Assembly: GCA_025459175.1 (NCBI GenBank)
Contig: JALORC010000046.1
Location: forward strand, 1 to 49,183
DNA from: Planctomycetota bacterium
GTDB taxonomy: Bacteria > Planctomycetota > UBA1135 > UBA2386
Length of the DNA: 49,183 nucleotides
Direction: 5' to 3'
The translations under genes and the position numbers were made by a program. Of the stretch, positions 32,743 to 41,700 are shown piece after piece (the stretch's first letter is position 1; the number at the start of each line of letters is the position of its first letter). The notes under the pieces were generated by a model. It was given only the letters and a program-made list of their open reading frames with translations, made no database searches and had not been told where the DNA came from.

Positions 32743-33142
32743 GCGGTTGCGAACGGATCGGGTCGAGTCGCGGCTGCCTGGACGGTGTTGCGCTCGCATC
32801 CTTGCGGGAAAATGCGGCGCGACCGGCGTGTGTTTGCCGAGTCGTGCGGATTGGCCCAGGCTCGGCTGCGGACGTGGCCCTGGCGGCAATCGTCGCAATG
32901 CGCTATGATGCGCGCGTTCGGCGCTCGCAAGAGTCCGGGTCGGCCTGTACGGCCGCCGCTCTGGTCGCCTTCGGGATGGGTCGTCGTCCGCTGGTGCTGC
33001 GCCGGACGTACGCCTGCCGCCGTGGATCCACTCGGGCCGTTCCCGAATGCATCGGGTGACGGGCCCGACCCATCGGTTCGTGGGGTGGCCGATGCCGGTC
33101 ACCACCATGTGCGCGCGGCACGAGGTCGGTAACGGATCCAGC
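32743..33142. other. Divergent intergenic region, RRM leader
   Basis: 400 bp with no supported gene, between the minus-strand secreted protein and the plus-strand RRM gene. It holds a TATGAT box at 32904 and a GC-rich stretch that would form the RRM 5' leader of over 200 bases. I see no riboswitch pattern that I can name. Confidence 0.4.
32904..32909 (+). promoter_or_regulatory. Possible -10 box for the first RRM gene
   Basis: TATGAT differs by one base from the sigma-70 -10 consensus and stands out in GC-rich DNA. No convincing -35 box lies 17 bases upstream. If used, the RRM leader would be about 225 bases. Confidence 0.3.
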
Positions 33143-33484
33143 ATGAGCAATCGTCTTCACGTCGGCAATCTCGCGGTCACCACCACGGCAGCAACCTTGA
33201 CGGAGGTCTTCCAGCGCGACGGGCGCACGGTCGCCCGCGTCAGTCTGGTGATGAGCCGCGACCCCGGCGTGTCGCGCGGCTTCGCGTTCGTCGAGATGGG
33301 CAGCGAGGTCGAGGCGAGCAGCGCGCTGGCCGCCCTGCAGGGCGCCGAAGTCGATGGCAAGGCGCTGCGGGTCAGCATCGCCCACGGGCCGAAGTCGCGC
33401 TTCGGCGGCACGGTCGGTGGTCACGGTGGCCCGGTGCGGGCGCCGACCGCGGCTTCGATCGTCCCGGCCGCGGGGCCGGCGTGA
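33143..33484 (+). CDS. RRM RNA-binding protein
   Basis: 113 residues with one RNA-recognition motif. RNP2 is LHVGNL (about 5-10) and RNP1 is RGFAFVEM (about 46-53), both intact for single-stranded RNA binding. A Gly-rich tail follows. Such small RRM proteins in cyanobacteria and planctomycetes act in cold response or as RNA chaperones. ATG 33143 begins MSNRLHVGNL. Its stop overlaps the GTG of the next ORF by four bases, so the pair is probably co-translated. A second RRM gene lies about 5 kb downstream. Confidence 0.9.
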   Translation: MSNRLHVGNLAVTTTAATLTEVFQRDGRTVARVSLVMSRDPGVSRGFAFVEMGSEVEASSALAALQGAEVDGKALRVSIAHGPKSRFGGTVGGHGGPVRAPTAASIVPAAGPA

Positions 33485-33771
33485 TCTCGCCCGCGCAAAC
33501 GGCCAAGGGTGCCGAGGCGATCACCTCGGACCAGTGGCATGTCGTCCAGTCGCGTCTGCTGCACCCCGGCGAGCGCCGGCCGTTCGTGCGCAGCATCCAC
33601 AGCGAGCATGTGGATCGCCTCGCGTGCCGCAAGGCGGCGCGCGCGCTGCGCGTGCAGCTGGCGAAGGACTGGGGCGCGGTGCCCGAGGACGAGCGCGACG
33701 AGATCTTCGTGCGCCGGCCTGGCTACAAGTCGCTGAAGGCCGCGAAGACGCGCCGCGACGCGGCCGAGTAG
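33481..33771 (+). CDS. Hypothetical protein coupled to the RRM gene
   Basis: 96 residues, mostly helical and basic. It contains SDQWHVVQSRLLHPGERRPF and ends PGYKSLKAAKTRRDAAE. No signal or membrane helix. The family is not recognised. The GTG overlaps the RRM stop (GTGA), a strong sign of coupling. A role in RNA binding or as an accessory to the RRM protein is an inference from context only. Confidence 0.6.
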   Translation: MISPAQTAKGAEAITSDQWHVVQSRLLHPGERRPFVRSIHSEHVDRLACRKAARALRVQLAKDWGAVPEDERDEIFVRRPGYKSLKAAKTRRDAAE

Positions 33772-33921
33772 CGGCGGAACGCGGCGACGAGATCAACCCA
33801 CAGGCTCGGAATTGCTCCCCGCATGAGCCTTGGGGCAACTGCTCGGCCTTCGGATCGCTGCCGGGCAGGCCGGAACCCGTGGTGTGCTGTTTTCCGCGCC
33901 CTGCCGCTGTGCCGTGCAACC

Positions 33922-34665
33922 ATGCGCCTGACCTTCGCCGCGGTGTTGTTGCCTCTGATCCTGTCGTCGTGTGCCGACGGCACGGCGACCACCCACGCCA
34001 GCGATCGTGGCGCCGCGTCGAGCCAGCCGACCATCGTCATCGGGCCGTGCCGGCCGGCCAGCTTCGAGGGCGACACCGAGGTCTTCGCGTGGCCGATCAC
34101 GGGCACTCTGCGCGGTAGTCTGCAGGCGAAACTGTGGCGCTTCGCGGACGGCAAGGAGGAACTCCTCGCGGAGGCTCGGCTCGACACCGACGAAATGGAC
34201 GTCACCGGGCAGTTGCTGGTGCTCCTGCGCGACGGAGCGCCGTTCGACCGCACCGGCGAGCGCGTGGTCGAGATCCGGATGCCGATGGCGGCCACCCCGC
34301 AGGCCAAGGTGGCAGGGACGCCGAGTACGATGCGGGTGGAGCCCACGGGCGCCCATGCGCCGAGGTCGACCCCGGATACTCTGATGCGGGTGGAGCCCAC
34401 GGGTGTCCATGCGCTGCCGTCGACCCCGAACCATGGCAAGGGCCTCGGCGGTGGCGGCACGATGGTCTGCCTGCCGAACCACTACAACACCATGGAGATG
34501 TGGTCGCAGACACACGCGGTGGCACCGGCCACGCTCAGCTTCATGTCGCCGTGGCACTTTCAGCGGAACATGCTGCTGCAGCAATGCGTGAACGGTGTGG
34601 TCACGATGGTGGTGACGTTGGAGCAACAGCTGGCTGACGAGGCCGAGTTCGTTTCCCCGCGTTGA
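33922..34665 (+). CDS. Lipoprotein with internal 18-residue repeat
   Basis: 247 residues with a lipoprotein signal ending LILSSC (Cys17). The first part is a beta-rich domain (GTLRGSLQAKLWRFADGKEE). It then carries two copies of an 18-residue unit (MRVEPTGAHAPRSTPDTL and MRVEPTGVHALPSTPNHG). It ends in a His/Met-rich part (CLPNHYNTMEMWSQTHAVAP). The family is not recognised; Met/His richness might bind metal, but this is speculative. The DNA repeat is listed separately. ATG 33922 is chosen for the signal. Confidence 0.7.
   Translation: MRLTFAAVLLPLILSSCADGTATTHASDRGAASSQPTIVIGPCRPASFEGDTEVFAWPITGTLRGSLQAKLWRFADGKEELLAEARLDTDEMDVTGQLLVLLRDGAPFDRTGERVVEIRMPMAATPQAKVAGTPSTMRVEPTGAHAPRSTPDTLMRVEPTGVHALPSTPNHGKGLGGGGTMVCLPNHYNTMEMWSQTHAVAPATLSFMSPWHFQRNMLLQQCVNGVVTMVVTLEQQLADEAEFVSPR
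34330..34437 (+). repeat. 54-bp tandem repeat, two copies
   Basis: Two adjacent 54-base units (34330-34383 and 34384-34437) share ATGCGGGTGGAGCCCACGGG at their start and a CGACCCC block near the end. They encode MRVEPTG-like units in frame within the lipoprotein gene. The sequence just before the first unit (GACGCCGAGTAC) resembles the end of a unit, so an older copy may precede it. Confidence 0.75.
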
Positions 34666-34774
34666 ACGGCAGGTCGAGCTCCCGCTCGTGGTCCCTGGTC
34701 GGCGCGGCATCGGCCGGCACGGTTCCCGCCGCGGTGCCCTGGACGCCCGACGGCGGGTGCAGGAAGCTGCCGCC

Positions 34775-36553
34775 ATGAACCGTCGATTGCTCGCTACCTG
34801 GCTCGGCACGTGCCTGCTCGCGGTGCTGGCGCGAGCGCAGCAGCCAGCGCCCACGGACCACACGGTTCCACTCGGCGCCGTCGTCGACGCGCCGTTCACC
34901 GACCTGCGTTGGCAGACGCGGCGCCTGCGCGAACTGCCGGCCGAACACGCGACCGTGCTGTTCTTCGCCACCATCGAGTGCCCGCTGGTGCAGCGCTACC
35001 TGCCGCGCATCGGCGAACTGGCGCGCAGCTACGAAGCGCGCGGCGTCGTCACCGCGGTCGTCAACGTCGGTGCCGGCGACGAGTTCGTCGATGCGGTCGC
35101 CGAGGTGCTGGGCAAGGCGCCGGCGGCCGTGTTCGCCAAGGACTTCGAACTGGCGCTCGCCACCGCGTGTGGCGTCGATCGCACCGCGACGGCGATCGTG
35201 CTCGATCGCGAGCACCGGCTCGTCTATCGCGGCCGCGTCGACGACCAGCACGGTTACACCGGCATGCGCAGCAAGCCGACGCGCGACGATCTGCGGTTCG
35301 CCCTCGACGAAGTGCTGGCCGGCGTCGCCGTGTCGGTGCCGACGACCGAGATCAGCGGCTGCAAGATCACGCCACCGGCCCCGGTCGCCGCCGGCAAGGC
35401 CCCGGAGTTCGCGCGCGACATCGCGCCGATCCTGCAGCGCCACTGCCAGGAGTGCCATCGGCCGGGCGGCGAAGCGCCGTTCGCGCTGCTCGACGAGGCG
35501 CAGGCGAAGAAGCACGGTGCGATGCTGAGCGAGGTCGTGCAGCAGGGTCGCATGCCGCCGTGGTACGGCAGCAGCGCGCACGGCCCGTTCGTGAACCGCC
35601 GCCACGTGACGCCGGCCGAACGCGAGCTGGTGCGGGCGTGGTTCCACGGCGGCATGCCGAGTGGCAACGCCGCCGATCTGCCGCCGCCGCGCGCGTTGCC
35701 GGCGCCGGGTTGGCGCATCGGCGAGCCCGATCAGGTGCTCGAGATCAAGGCGCCGGTGCGGTTGCCGGCCGACGGGCTGGTGCCGTACCAGTACCTGGTG
35801 CTGCCGTTCCGCTTCGCGCAGGACACCTGGATCGAGGCGATCGAGATCCGCCCCGACAACGAACGGGTGCTGCACCACTGCAACCTCGCCCGCGTCAAGA
35901 TCGGCGAACGCTTCTCGCAGGACGGTTTCATCACCGGCTATGTGCCGGGCGGCGATCCGATGGTGCTCGATCCGGGCACCGCGGTGCGCATCCCGGCCGG
36001 TTCGGCGCTGGCGCTGCAGGCGCACTACGTGACCACCGGCCAGCCCGAACAGGATCGCCTGTGCGTGGGCCTGCGCTTCCCGCGCGTGCCGGTGCAGAAG
36101 GAACTGCAGGTCGCCATCGTCGCCGACTTCCGCTTCGCGATCCCACCGGGCGCGATCGCGCATCCGGTGCAGGCGCAGCGGCGGCTGCGCGACGACGCGG
36201 TCGGCATCGGCATGTTCGTGCACATGCACGTGCGCGGCCGCGACATGACCGTGGTCGCCGAGGCGCCGGACGGCAGCCGCGAGACGCTGCTGTTGGTGCC
36301 GAACTACAACTTCGACTGGCAGCAGTCGTACCGCTGGGCGCCGGGGCAGCGCACGTTCGCGCGCGGTACCCGCATCACGGCGCTCGCGCACTACGACAAC
36401 TCGCGCTGGAACCCGTTCAACCCGGATCCGGCGCAGACGGTGAAGTTCGGCCTCGAGACCAGCGACGAGATGATGTACCTGTTCTTGTTCTGGGTCGCGC
36501 AGCAGCAGGCGCTCGGTCTGCGCATCGATCCGCGCACCGGCCTCGTGCAGTAG
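34775..36553 (+). CDS. Redoxin, cytochrome c and copper-monooxygenase-like fusion
   Basis: 592 residues, secreted (signal MNRRLLATWLGTCLLAVLARAQ). A redoxin domain (about 30-190) has FFATIECPLVQRYLPRIGEL, with a single Cys-Pro and no second Cys. A cytochrome c motif follows, CQECH (224-228). The large C-terminal part has LHHCNLARVKIGE, QAHYVTTGQP and GMFVHMHVRGRDM, like copper type II monooxygenases (PHM/DBM fold). It presumably oxidises a substrate using haem and copper. The family is known in planctomycetes; function is unresolved. ATG 34775 is chosen for the signal. Confidence 0.82.
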   Translation: MNRRLLATWLGTCLLAVLARAQQPAPTDHTVPLGAVVDAPFTDLRWQTRRLRELPAEHATVLFFATIECPLVQRYLPRIGELARSYEARGVVTAVVNVGAGDEFVDAVAEVLGKAPAAVFAKDFELALATACGVDRTATAIVLDREHRLVYRGRVDDQHGYTGMRSKPTRDDLRFALDEVLAGVAVSVPTTEISGCKITPPAPVAAGKAPEFARDIAPILQRHCQECHRPGGEAPFALLDEAQAKKHGAMLSEVVQQGRMPPWYGSSAHGPFVNRRHVTPAERELVRAWFHGGMPSGNAADLPPPRALPAPGWRIGEPDQVLEIKAPVRLPADGLVPYQYLVLPFRFAQDTWIEAIEIRPDNERVLHHCNLARVKIGERFSQDGFITGYVPGGDPMVLDPGTAVRIPAGSALALQAHYVTTGQPEQDRLCVGLRFPRVPVQKELQVAIVADFRFAIPPGAIAHPVQAQRRLRDDAVGIGMFVHMHVRGRDMTVVAEAPDGSRETLLLVPNYNFDWQQSYRWAPGQRTFARGTRITALAHYDNSRWNPFNPDPAQTVKFGLETSDEMMYLFLFWVAQQQALGLRIDPRTGLVQ

Positions 36554-36617
36554 CGAGCGCGCCGTAGACGCGGCGGCGGCCCTTGCGGCCGGCGCGCGGC
36601 TGCGGTTGGCTCTGCGC

Positions 36618-37205
36618 ATGCGTCGACCCCGCGCCGTGCTGCTGCTCGCCCTGCTGCCCGCCCTGCCAACCGCCCGGTCGCCCCAGGATCCGACGCCGGC
36701 GCCGGCCGTGCTGCGCAGCGCGCAGCAGCTCGCGGCGCTCGCCCCCGAACATCGCTTGCTGGCGCGGCTGGTCGGCGACTTCGAGGTCGCGGTGCAGACC
36801 ACGCTGCCCGGGGCGCCGCCGCGCGACGAACGTGGTCGCGTGCGCGGTGCCGCGATCCTCGGCGGGCGCCACGTGGTGCTCAACTACGTGCTGCAGCTGC
36901 AGGGCACCGCGGTCGAGGCGGTGCAGATGCTCGGCTTCGACACGCTGCGGCAGCTCTACACGTCGTCGTGGCGCGATGACCTGAGCACGTGGTCGGTCGA
37001 CACCAGCGGTGCCGCGAGTGCCGACGCACCGCAGCGGCTGCGCCTGCAGGGCACGCTCGCCGATGCGCGCGATCCGACCGGGCGGCCGTGCCGGCTCGAG
37101 TTCGAGCTGCCGGCTGCCGCCGGCGGCGAAGTCGTGGTGCGTTCGTTCGACACCATCGACGGCAAGGAAGTGCTGCTGCAGACGCAGCGTTGGACGCCGC
37201 AGTGA
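36618..37205 (+). CDS. DUF1579-family secreted protein
   Basis: 195 residues with signal peptide (AVLLLALLPALPTARS). The core matches DUF1579, with LVGDFEVAVQTTLPG, GRVRGAAILGGRHVVL, MLGFDTLRQLYTSSWRDDLS and a late SFDTIDGKEVLL. Its role is unknown. ATG 36618 gives the signal; an upstream TTG at 36606 is in frame. It converges with msrA, ten bases between stops. Confidence 0.82.
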   Translation: MRRPRAVLLLALLPALPTARSPQDPTPAPAVLRSAQQLAALAPEHRLLARLVGDFEVAVQTTLPGAPPRDERGRVRGAAILGGRHVVLNYVLQLQGTAVEAVQMLGFDTLRQLYTSSWRDDLSTWSVDTSGAASADAPQRLRLQGTLADARDPTGRPCRLEFELPAAAGGEVVVRSFDTIDGKEVLLQTQRWTPQ

Positions 37206-37215
37206 GTCGCGCGCG

Positions 37216-37926
37216 TCACTTCACCTTGTATTCGAACAGCTTCTGCATCTTCGGCGCGATCACCATGCGGCAGTAGCCCTCGTTCGGGTTGCGGCGGAAG
37301 TAGTCCTGGTGGTAGGCCTCGGCCGAGTAGAAGCGACTGGCGGCGGTGACCTCGGTGACGATCTTCGCCGCGAACTGCGGCTGCGCCTTCTGGATCGCGG
37401 CCCGCGCCGCCTGCTCCTGCGCCGGGGTGTGGAAGAAGATCGCCGAGCGATACTGCGTGCCGCGGTCGGCGCCCTGGCGGTTCAGCGTGGTCGGGTCGTG
37501 CGACTTGAAGAACCACTCGAGCAGCGCGTCGTAGCTGATCCGAGCCGGATCGAACCGCACCTGCACGCATTCGGCGTGGCCGGTGGTGCCGGTGCAGACC
37601 TGGTCGTAGGTGGGATCGTCGACCTGGCCGCCCATGTAGCCCGAGGTCACGTCGAGCACGCCGTCGAGCCGTTCGAGCACCGCCTCGGTGCACCAGAAGC
37701 AGCCGTTGGCGAGGGTCGCGAGTTCGGTGGTGGCGGGGGCGCCGGGGGCTGGGTTGGGCATGGTGGTGGGGAGGCTCGGCGCGGCGGTCGGCGTCGGTGC
37801 GGACGCCGGCGTACTGGCCGCCGGCGTCGGCGCGGGCGCGGGCTGATTCAGCACCGGCGCGGCCGGGCCCGAACAGGCGGCGAGGGCCAGCAGCAGTGCG
37901 GAAAGGGTGCGGTGGAACGACGGCAT
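37216..37926 (-). CDS. msrA: Peptide methionine sulfoxide reductase A, lipoprotein form
   Basis: 236 residues. A lipoprotein signal ends ALAAC (Cys18), then a Pro/Ala linker. The MsrA core has the active site GCFWCTEA, with catalytic Cys76, and VTSGYMGG, then CTGTTGHAECVQV, and YSAEAYHQDYFRRNP-like substrate contacts. It repairs oxidised Met in envelope proteins using a thiol reductant. Most MsrA enzymes are cytosolic, so the lipoprotein form fits an outward role. The gene lies next to the redoxin and DUF1579 genes. Confidence 0.93.
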   Translation of the reverse strand: MPSFHRTLSALLLALAACSGPAAPVLNQPAPAPTPAASTPASAPTPTAAPSLPTTMPNPAPGAPATTELATLANGCFWCTEAVLERLDGVLDVTSGYMGGQVDDPTYDQVCTGTTGHAECVQVRFDPARISYDALLEWFFKSHDPTTLNRQGADRGTQYRSAIFFHTPAQEQAARAAIQKAQPQFAAKIVTEVTAASRFYSAEAYHQDYFRRNPNEGYCRMVIAPKMQKLFEYKVK

Positions 37927-38006
37927 GGCGCACAGGCTAGGCCGCGAGGGGCGAAGACGACCAGGGGGAAAGTTCGGCCGGACCTTCCCGGTGCGCCATT
38001 CCTCAG

Positions 38007-38012
38007 TATCAT
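38007..38012 (+). promoter_or_regulatory. Possible -10 box for the second RRM gene
   Basis: TATCAT stands out in GC-rich DNA about 125 bases before the start codon. No good -35 box is seen. The first RRM gene has a similar box and long leader. Confidence 0.25.
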
Positions 38013-38137
38013 CCGCCGCAGCCGCGGAGCCCTGGCTTCGTGGTGCATGCAGCCGAGCGGCTCCGAACCTCGATGAGGCGGCTTCCTCGACGACCGGTGC
38101 ATGAGACCTTTCTGCGCGCCGAGGAAGTCACACTGCA

Positions 38138-38659
38138 ATGGGCAAGAGACTGTACGTCGGGAACCTTCCCTACGACGCGGACGAAGCTTCGCTGCGCGAA
38201 GCCTTCGCCAAAGACGGCCGCACCGTCGAGCGCGTCCACATCGTCCTCGACCGTGAGACGCAGCGTCCGCGTGGCTTCGCATTCGTCGAGATGGCGACGG
38301 ATGACCAGGCGCGGGCCGCGATCACGGCGATGGACGGGCAGCTGCTGGGCACCCGCCAGCTGCGCGTCACCGAAGCCGAAGAACGGCGACCGGGTCCGGG
38401 AGGGCCCGGTGGCCCGCGGCCGGGTGGCTTCAGCGGGCCGCCGCGCGGCCCCGGCGCCCCGCGGCCGGCCGGCGGTGGTGGCTTCGGTGGGCCCCGTCCG
38501 AGCGGCGCTGGCGAAGGCAACCGCTTCGGCCCCGATGCGCGCCCCAAGCGCGATCGTCAGCCGGACAAGAAGGCGGCGCCCAAGCGCCGCGTCGAGGACG
38601 GCGGCGATCCGTTCGGTGGTCGCCGCGGCGCCAGCCGCTTCGACGACGACGACGAATAG
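38138..38659 (+). CDS. RRM RNA-binding protein with Gly/Pro/Arg tail
   Basis: 173 residues. RNP2 is LYVGNL (about 5-10) and RNP1 is RGFAFVEM (about 46-53), within one RRM. The C-terminal half is Gly/Pro/Arg-rich and then Asp/Glu-rich, probably disordered. The RRM closely resembles the first RRM gene of the window, so they are paralogues. It is likely an RNA chaperone or cold-response factor. A hairpin follows 11 bases after its stop. Confidence 0.9.
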   Translation: MGKRLYVGNLPYDADEASLREAFAKDGRTVERVHIVLDRETQRPRGFAFVEMATDDQARAAITAMDGQLLGTRQLRVTEAEERRPGPGGPGGPRPGGFSGPPRGPGAPRPAGGGGFGGPRPSGAGEGNRFGPDARPKRDRQPDKKAAPKRRVEDGGDPFGGRRGASRFDDDDE

Positions 38660-38669
38660 CGGTCGGCGA

Positions 38670-38694
38670 CCGGCGGCCAGCAGCTGGCGGCCGG
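38670..38694 (+). terminator. Hairpin after second RRM gene
   Basis: CCGGCGGCCAG (38670-38680) opposes CTGGCGGCCGG (38684-38694) with one central mismatch and a three-base loop. There is no T tract. It lies between the RRM stop and the polymerase gene and probably ends the RRM transcript. Confidence 0.5.
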
Positions 38695-38765
38695 CGCATC
38701 ACGTGAGACTCGCCCGGGGTCCGTTGCCGGCTTGATGTTCGGGTTTCGTTAGGTATACCGCGAGG

Positions 38766-41700
38766 GTGGTTCTGCCCCTCGTCCGCACCCATTACTCGCT
38801 GTTGACCGCCCCGGCGTCGCCGCGGGTGCTGTGCGAGGAAGCGGTGCGCCTGGGCCTGCCGCACCTGGTGCTGGTCGACACCAACGGCCTCTACGGGCTC
38901 TACCCGTTCGCGCGTGAGGCGGCGCGGGTCGGCCTGCAGGCGGTGTTCGGCTGCGAACTGGTGCACGGCGGCCGCCGCGTGTTCGTGCTGGCGCGCGATG
39001 CGCAGGGCTATCGCTCGCTGTGTACACTGCTGAGCGCGCGCGGTGGGGTCGGGCCGGGTGCTGGTGCGGGCGGCGGCGAGCCGTTCGACCTGCCGCGCGC
39101 CTGCGAACGCTTCGCCGCCGGCCTGTGGTTCTTGTGCGGCGATCCGCGGCTGCTGCCCGAACTGCGTGCGCGGCTGGCGAACGAACAGCTCGCGGTCGCG
39201 CTGCCGCCGGTTGCCTTGCCGCCGATCAGCCTGCCGCGGTCGGCGCCGATGCCCGGGCCGCCGCCGTCGGCGTTCGATGCCGCGCCGGCCGCCGAGCCGG
39301 GCCGCAAGCTGCCGGATCCGGGCCCGCGCTGGCCGCGCGCGCTGTTGCTCGACATCGCCCGCGATCTCGAACTGCCGCTGTGCGCGGTGCACGAGGTCTG
39401 GTTCGCGCGGCCGGAGGACCACGCGCTGCACCAGTGGTTCCTGGCGGTGAAGTGGAACCGCGGTCACCGCGGCCACGACGCGGCGCCGGACCTGCGCGGC
39501 CTCGAGCCGGCACCACCCGGCGCGCATCTGCTGCCGCTCGGCGAACTGCGCGCCGGCCACGCCGACCAGCCGGCGGCGGTGGCGTTCGCCGACCAGCTGC
39601 TGGCGAGCTGCACGCTGCAGATCCCGGAACGTGCGCCGCCGATCTTCCCGCCGGTCGAGCTGCCCGCCGGGGTGTCCGCCGCGGCTCGTCTGCAGCAGCT
39701 CGTCGACGCCGGTCTGCTCCGCCGCTACGGCGACCGCGCCGATGCTCGCGCCCGCGCCGCGCACGAACTGGCGGTGATCGGGCGCATGGGCTTCGCGCCG
39801 TACTTCCTCGCCGTCGACACCATCGCCGGCCTCGCCCGCGCGCGCGACATCCCGTTCGTCGGCCGCGGCTCGGCCGCCGACAGCCTGGTCGCCTATTGCC
39901 TCGGCCTCACCGACGCCGACCCGCTGCACTACGGCCTGTTGTTCGAGCGCTTCCTCAACGAGGGCCGCAGCGACCTGCCCGACATCGATCTCGACTTCTG
40001 CTGGCGGCGGCGCGACGAACTGCTCGCCGCCGTCTACGCGCACTTCGGCGCCGACCACGTGGCGATGATCGCGACGTTCGTGACCTGCGGCGCGCGCGCG
40101 GCCTACCAGGAAGCGGCCAAGGTGCTCGGCCTGCCGGTCGAAGAGGCGCAGCGGCGCAGCAAGCTGCTGCCGTGGCACACCGGCGCCGACGTCGACCTGG
40201 CGCAGGTCGCGGCCAGCACGCCGGGCTTCTTTCGCCAGGGGCGCGGGCGCGGTGGCGCCGCCGACGGCGACCAGCTGCCGCCGGCGGTCGAGCAGCGCTT
40301 GCTGGCGGCGGCGCAAGCGCTGCTCGAGGCCCCGCGCCATCTCGGCGTGCACCCGGGTGGGCTCGTCATCACGCCGCAGCCGATCTGGACCCACGCGCCG
40401 CTCGAACGGTCGGCGAAGGGCGTCGTCGTCACCCAGTACGACATGCACTTCGTCGAGGGGCTCGGGCTGGTCAAGATCGATCTGCTCGGCAACCGCGCGT
40501 TGACCATCGTGCACGACTGCGTGGCGATGCTGCGCCGGCACGGCACCGCGGTGCCCGACCTGCAGCAGTTGCCCGAGGACGACGCGCGCACCGCGGCGCT
40601 GCTGCGGTCCGGCGGCACGCTCGGTTGCTTCCAGGTCGAGTCGCCGGCGATGCGCACGCTGCTGCAGCAGATGGCGGCCGGCACCCAGGATCGCGTGATC
40701 CAGGCGGTGGCGCTGGTGCGGCCGGGGCCGGCGGCGGCCGGCATGAAGGACGCGTTCGTCGCCCGCGCGCGCGGGCTCGAACCGGTCACCGCGGCGCATC
40801 CGCTGCTGGCCGAGGTGTTCGCCGACACGCTCGGCATCATGCTCTACCAGGAGGACGTGATCCGCGCCGCGATGGTGGTGGCGGGGCTCGATCCGACCGC
40901 CGGCGACACGCTGCGGCGGCAGCTCGGCAAGCGGGCCCCGGGCGGCGGTGAGCTCGATGCGTTCGTCGTGCAGGGGCTCAAGCGCGGGTTGCCGCGGCCG
41001 GTGATCGAACAGGTGTGGCACGAGATGGCGCGCTTCGCCGGCTACTCGTTCTGCAAGGCGCACGCGGTCACCTACGGCCGGCTCGCGTGGCGCTGCGTGT
41101 GGCTGAAGGCGCGCTGGCCGGCGGCGTTCCTCGCCGCCGTGCTGCGCAACGACGCCGGCTACTTCGCGCCCGGCGTCTACGCCGAGGAAGCCAAGCGCCT
41201 CGGCGCCACGCTGCAGGCGCCGTGTGTGCAGATCGGTGCCGCCGAGCACGAACTGGTGGGGCCGAGCACGATCCGGCTCGGGCTGCGGACCGTGCACGGC
41301 CTCACCGAGCGCACCGTGCAGGCGATCCTGACCGCGCGTGCGTGCGGCGGTGCGTTCCGGTCGTTCGAGGACTTCCTGGCTCGGGTGCGGCCGGCGCGCG
41401 ACGAGGCCGAGGCGCTGGTCCGGGTCGGCGCCTGCGAGGCGCTCGGCGGCACGCGGCCCGGGCAGCTGTGGCGGCTGCAGGTGGCGAGCCGCCAGCAGGG
41501 GCAGCGCGCGGCCGCGCGCACCGCGCTGGCCGGGCGCGGGGCGCTGTTCGCCGATGCGGTGGCGCCGCGCGAACCGGTGTATCCGGCCCTGCCCGACTTC
41601 GACGAGCAGCAGCGCACCGAGGCCGAACTGCAGCTGCTCGGCTTCGCGCTCGGCAGCCATCCGGTCGACGTGTTGTGGCGCCGCGGCGAACTGCCGGTGC

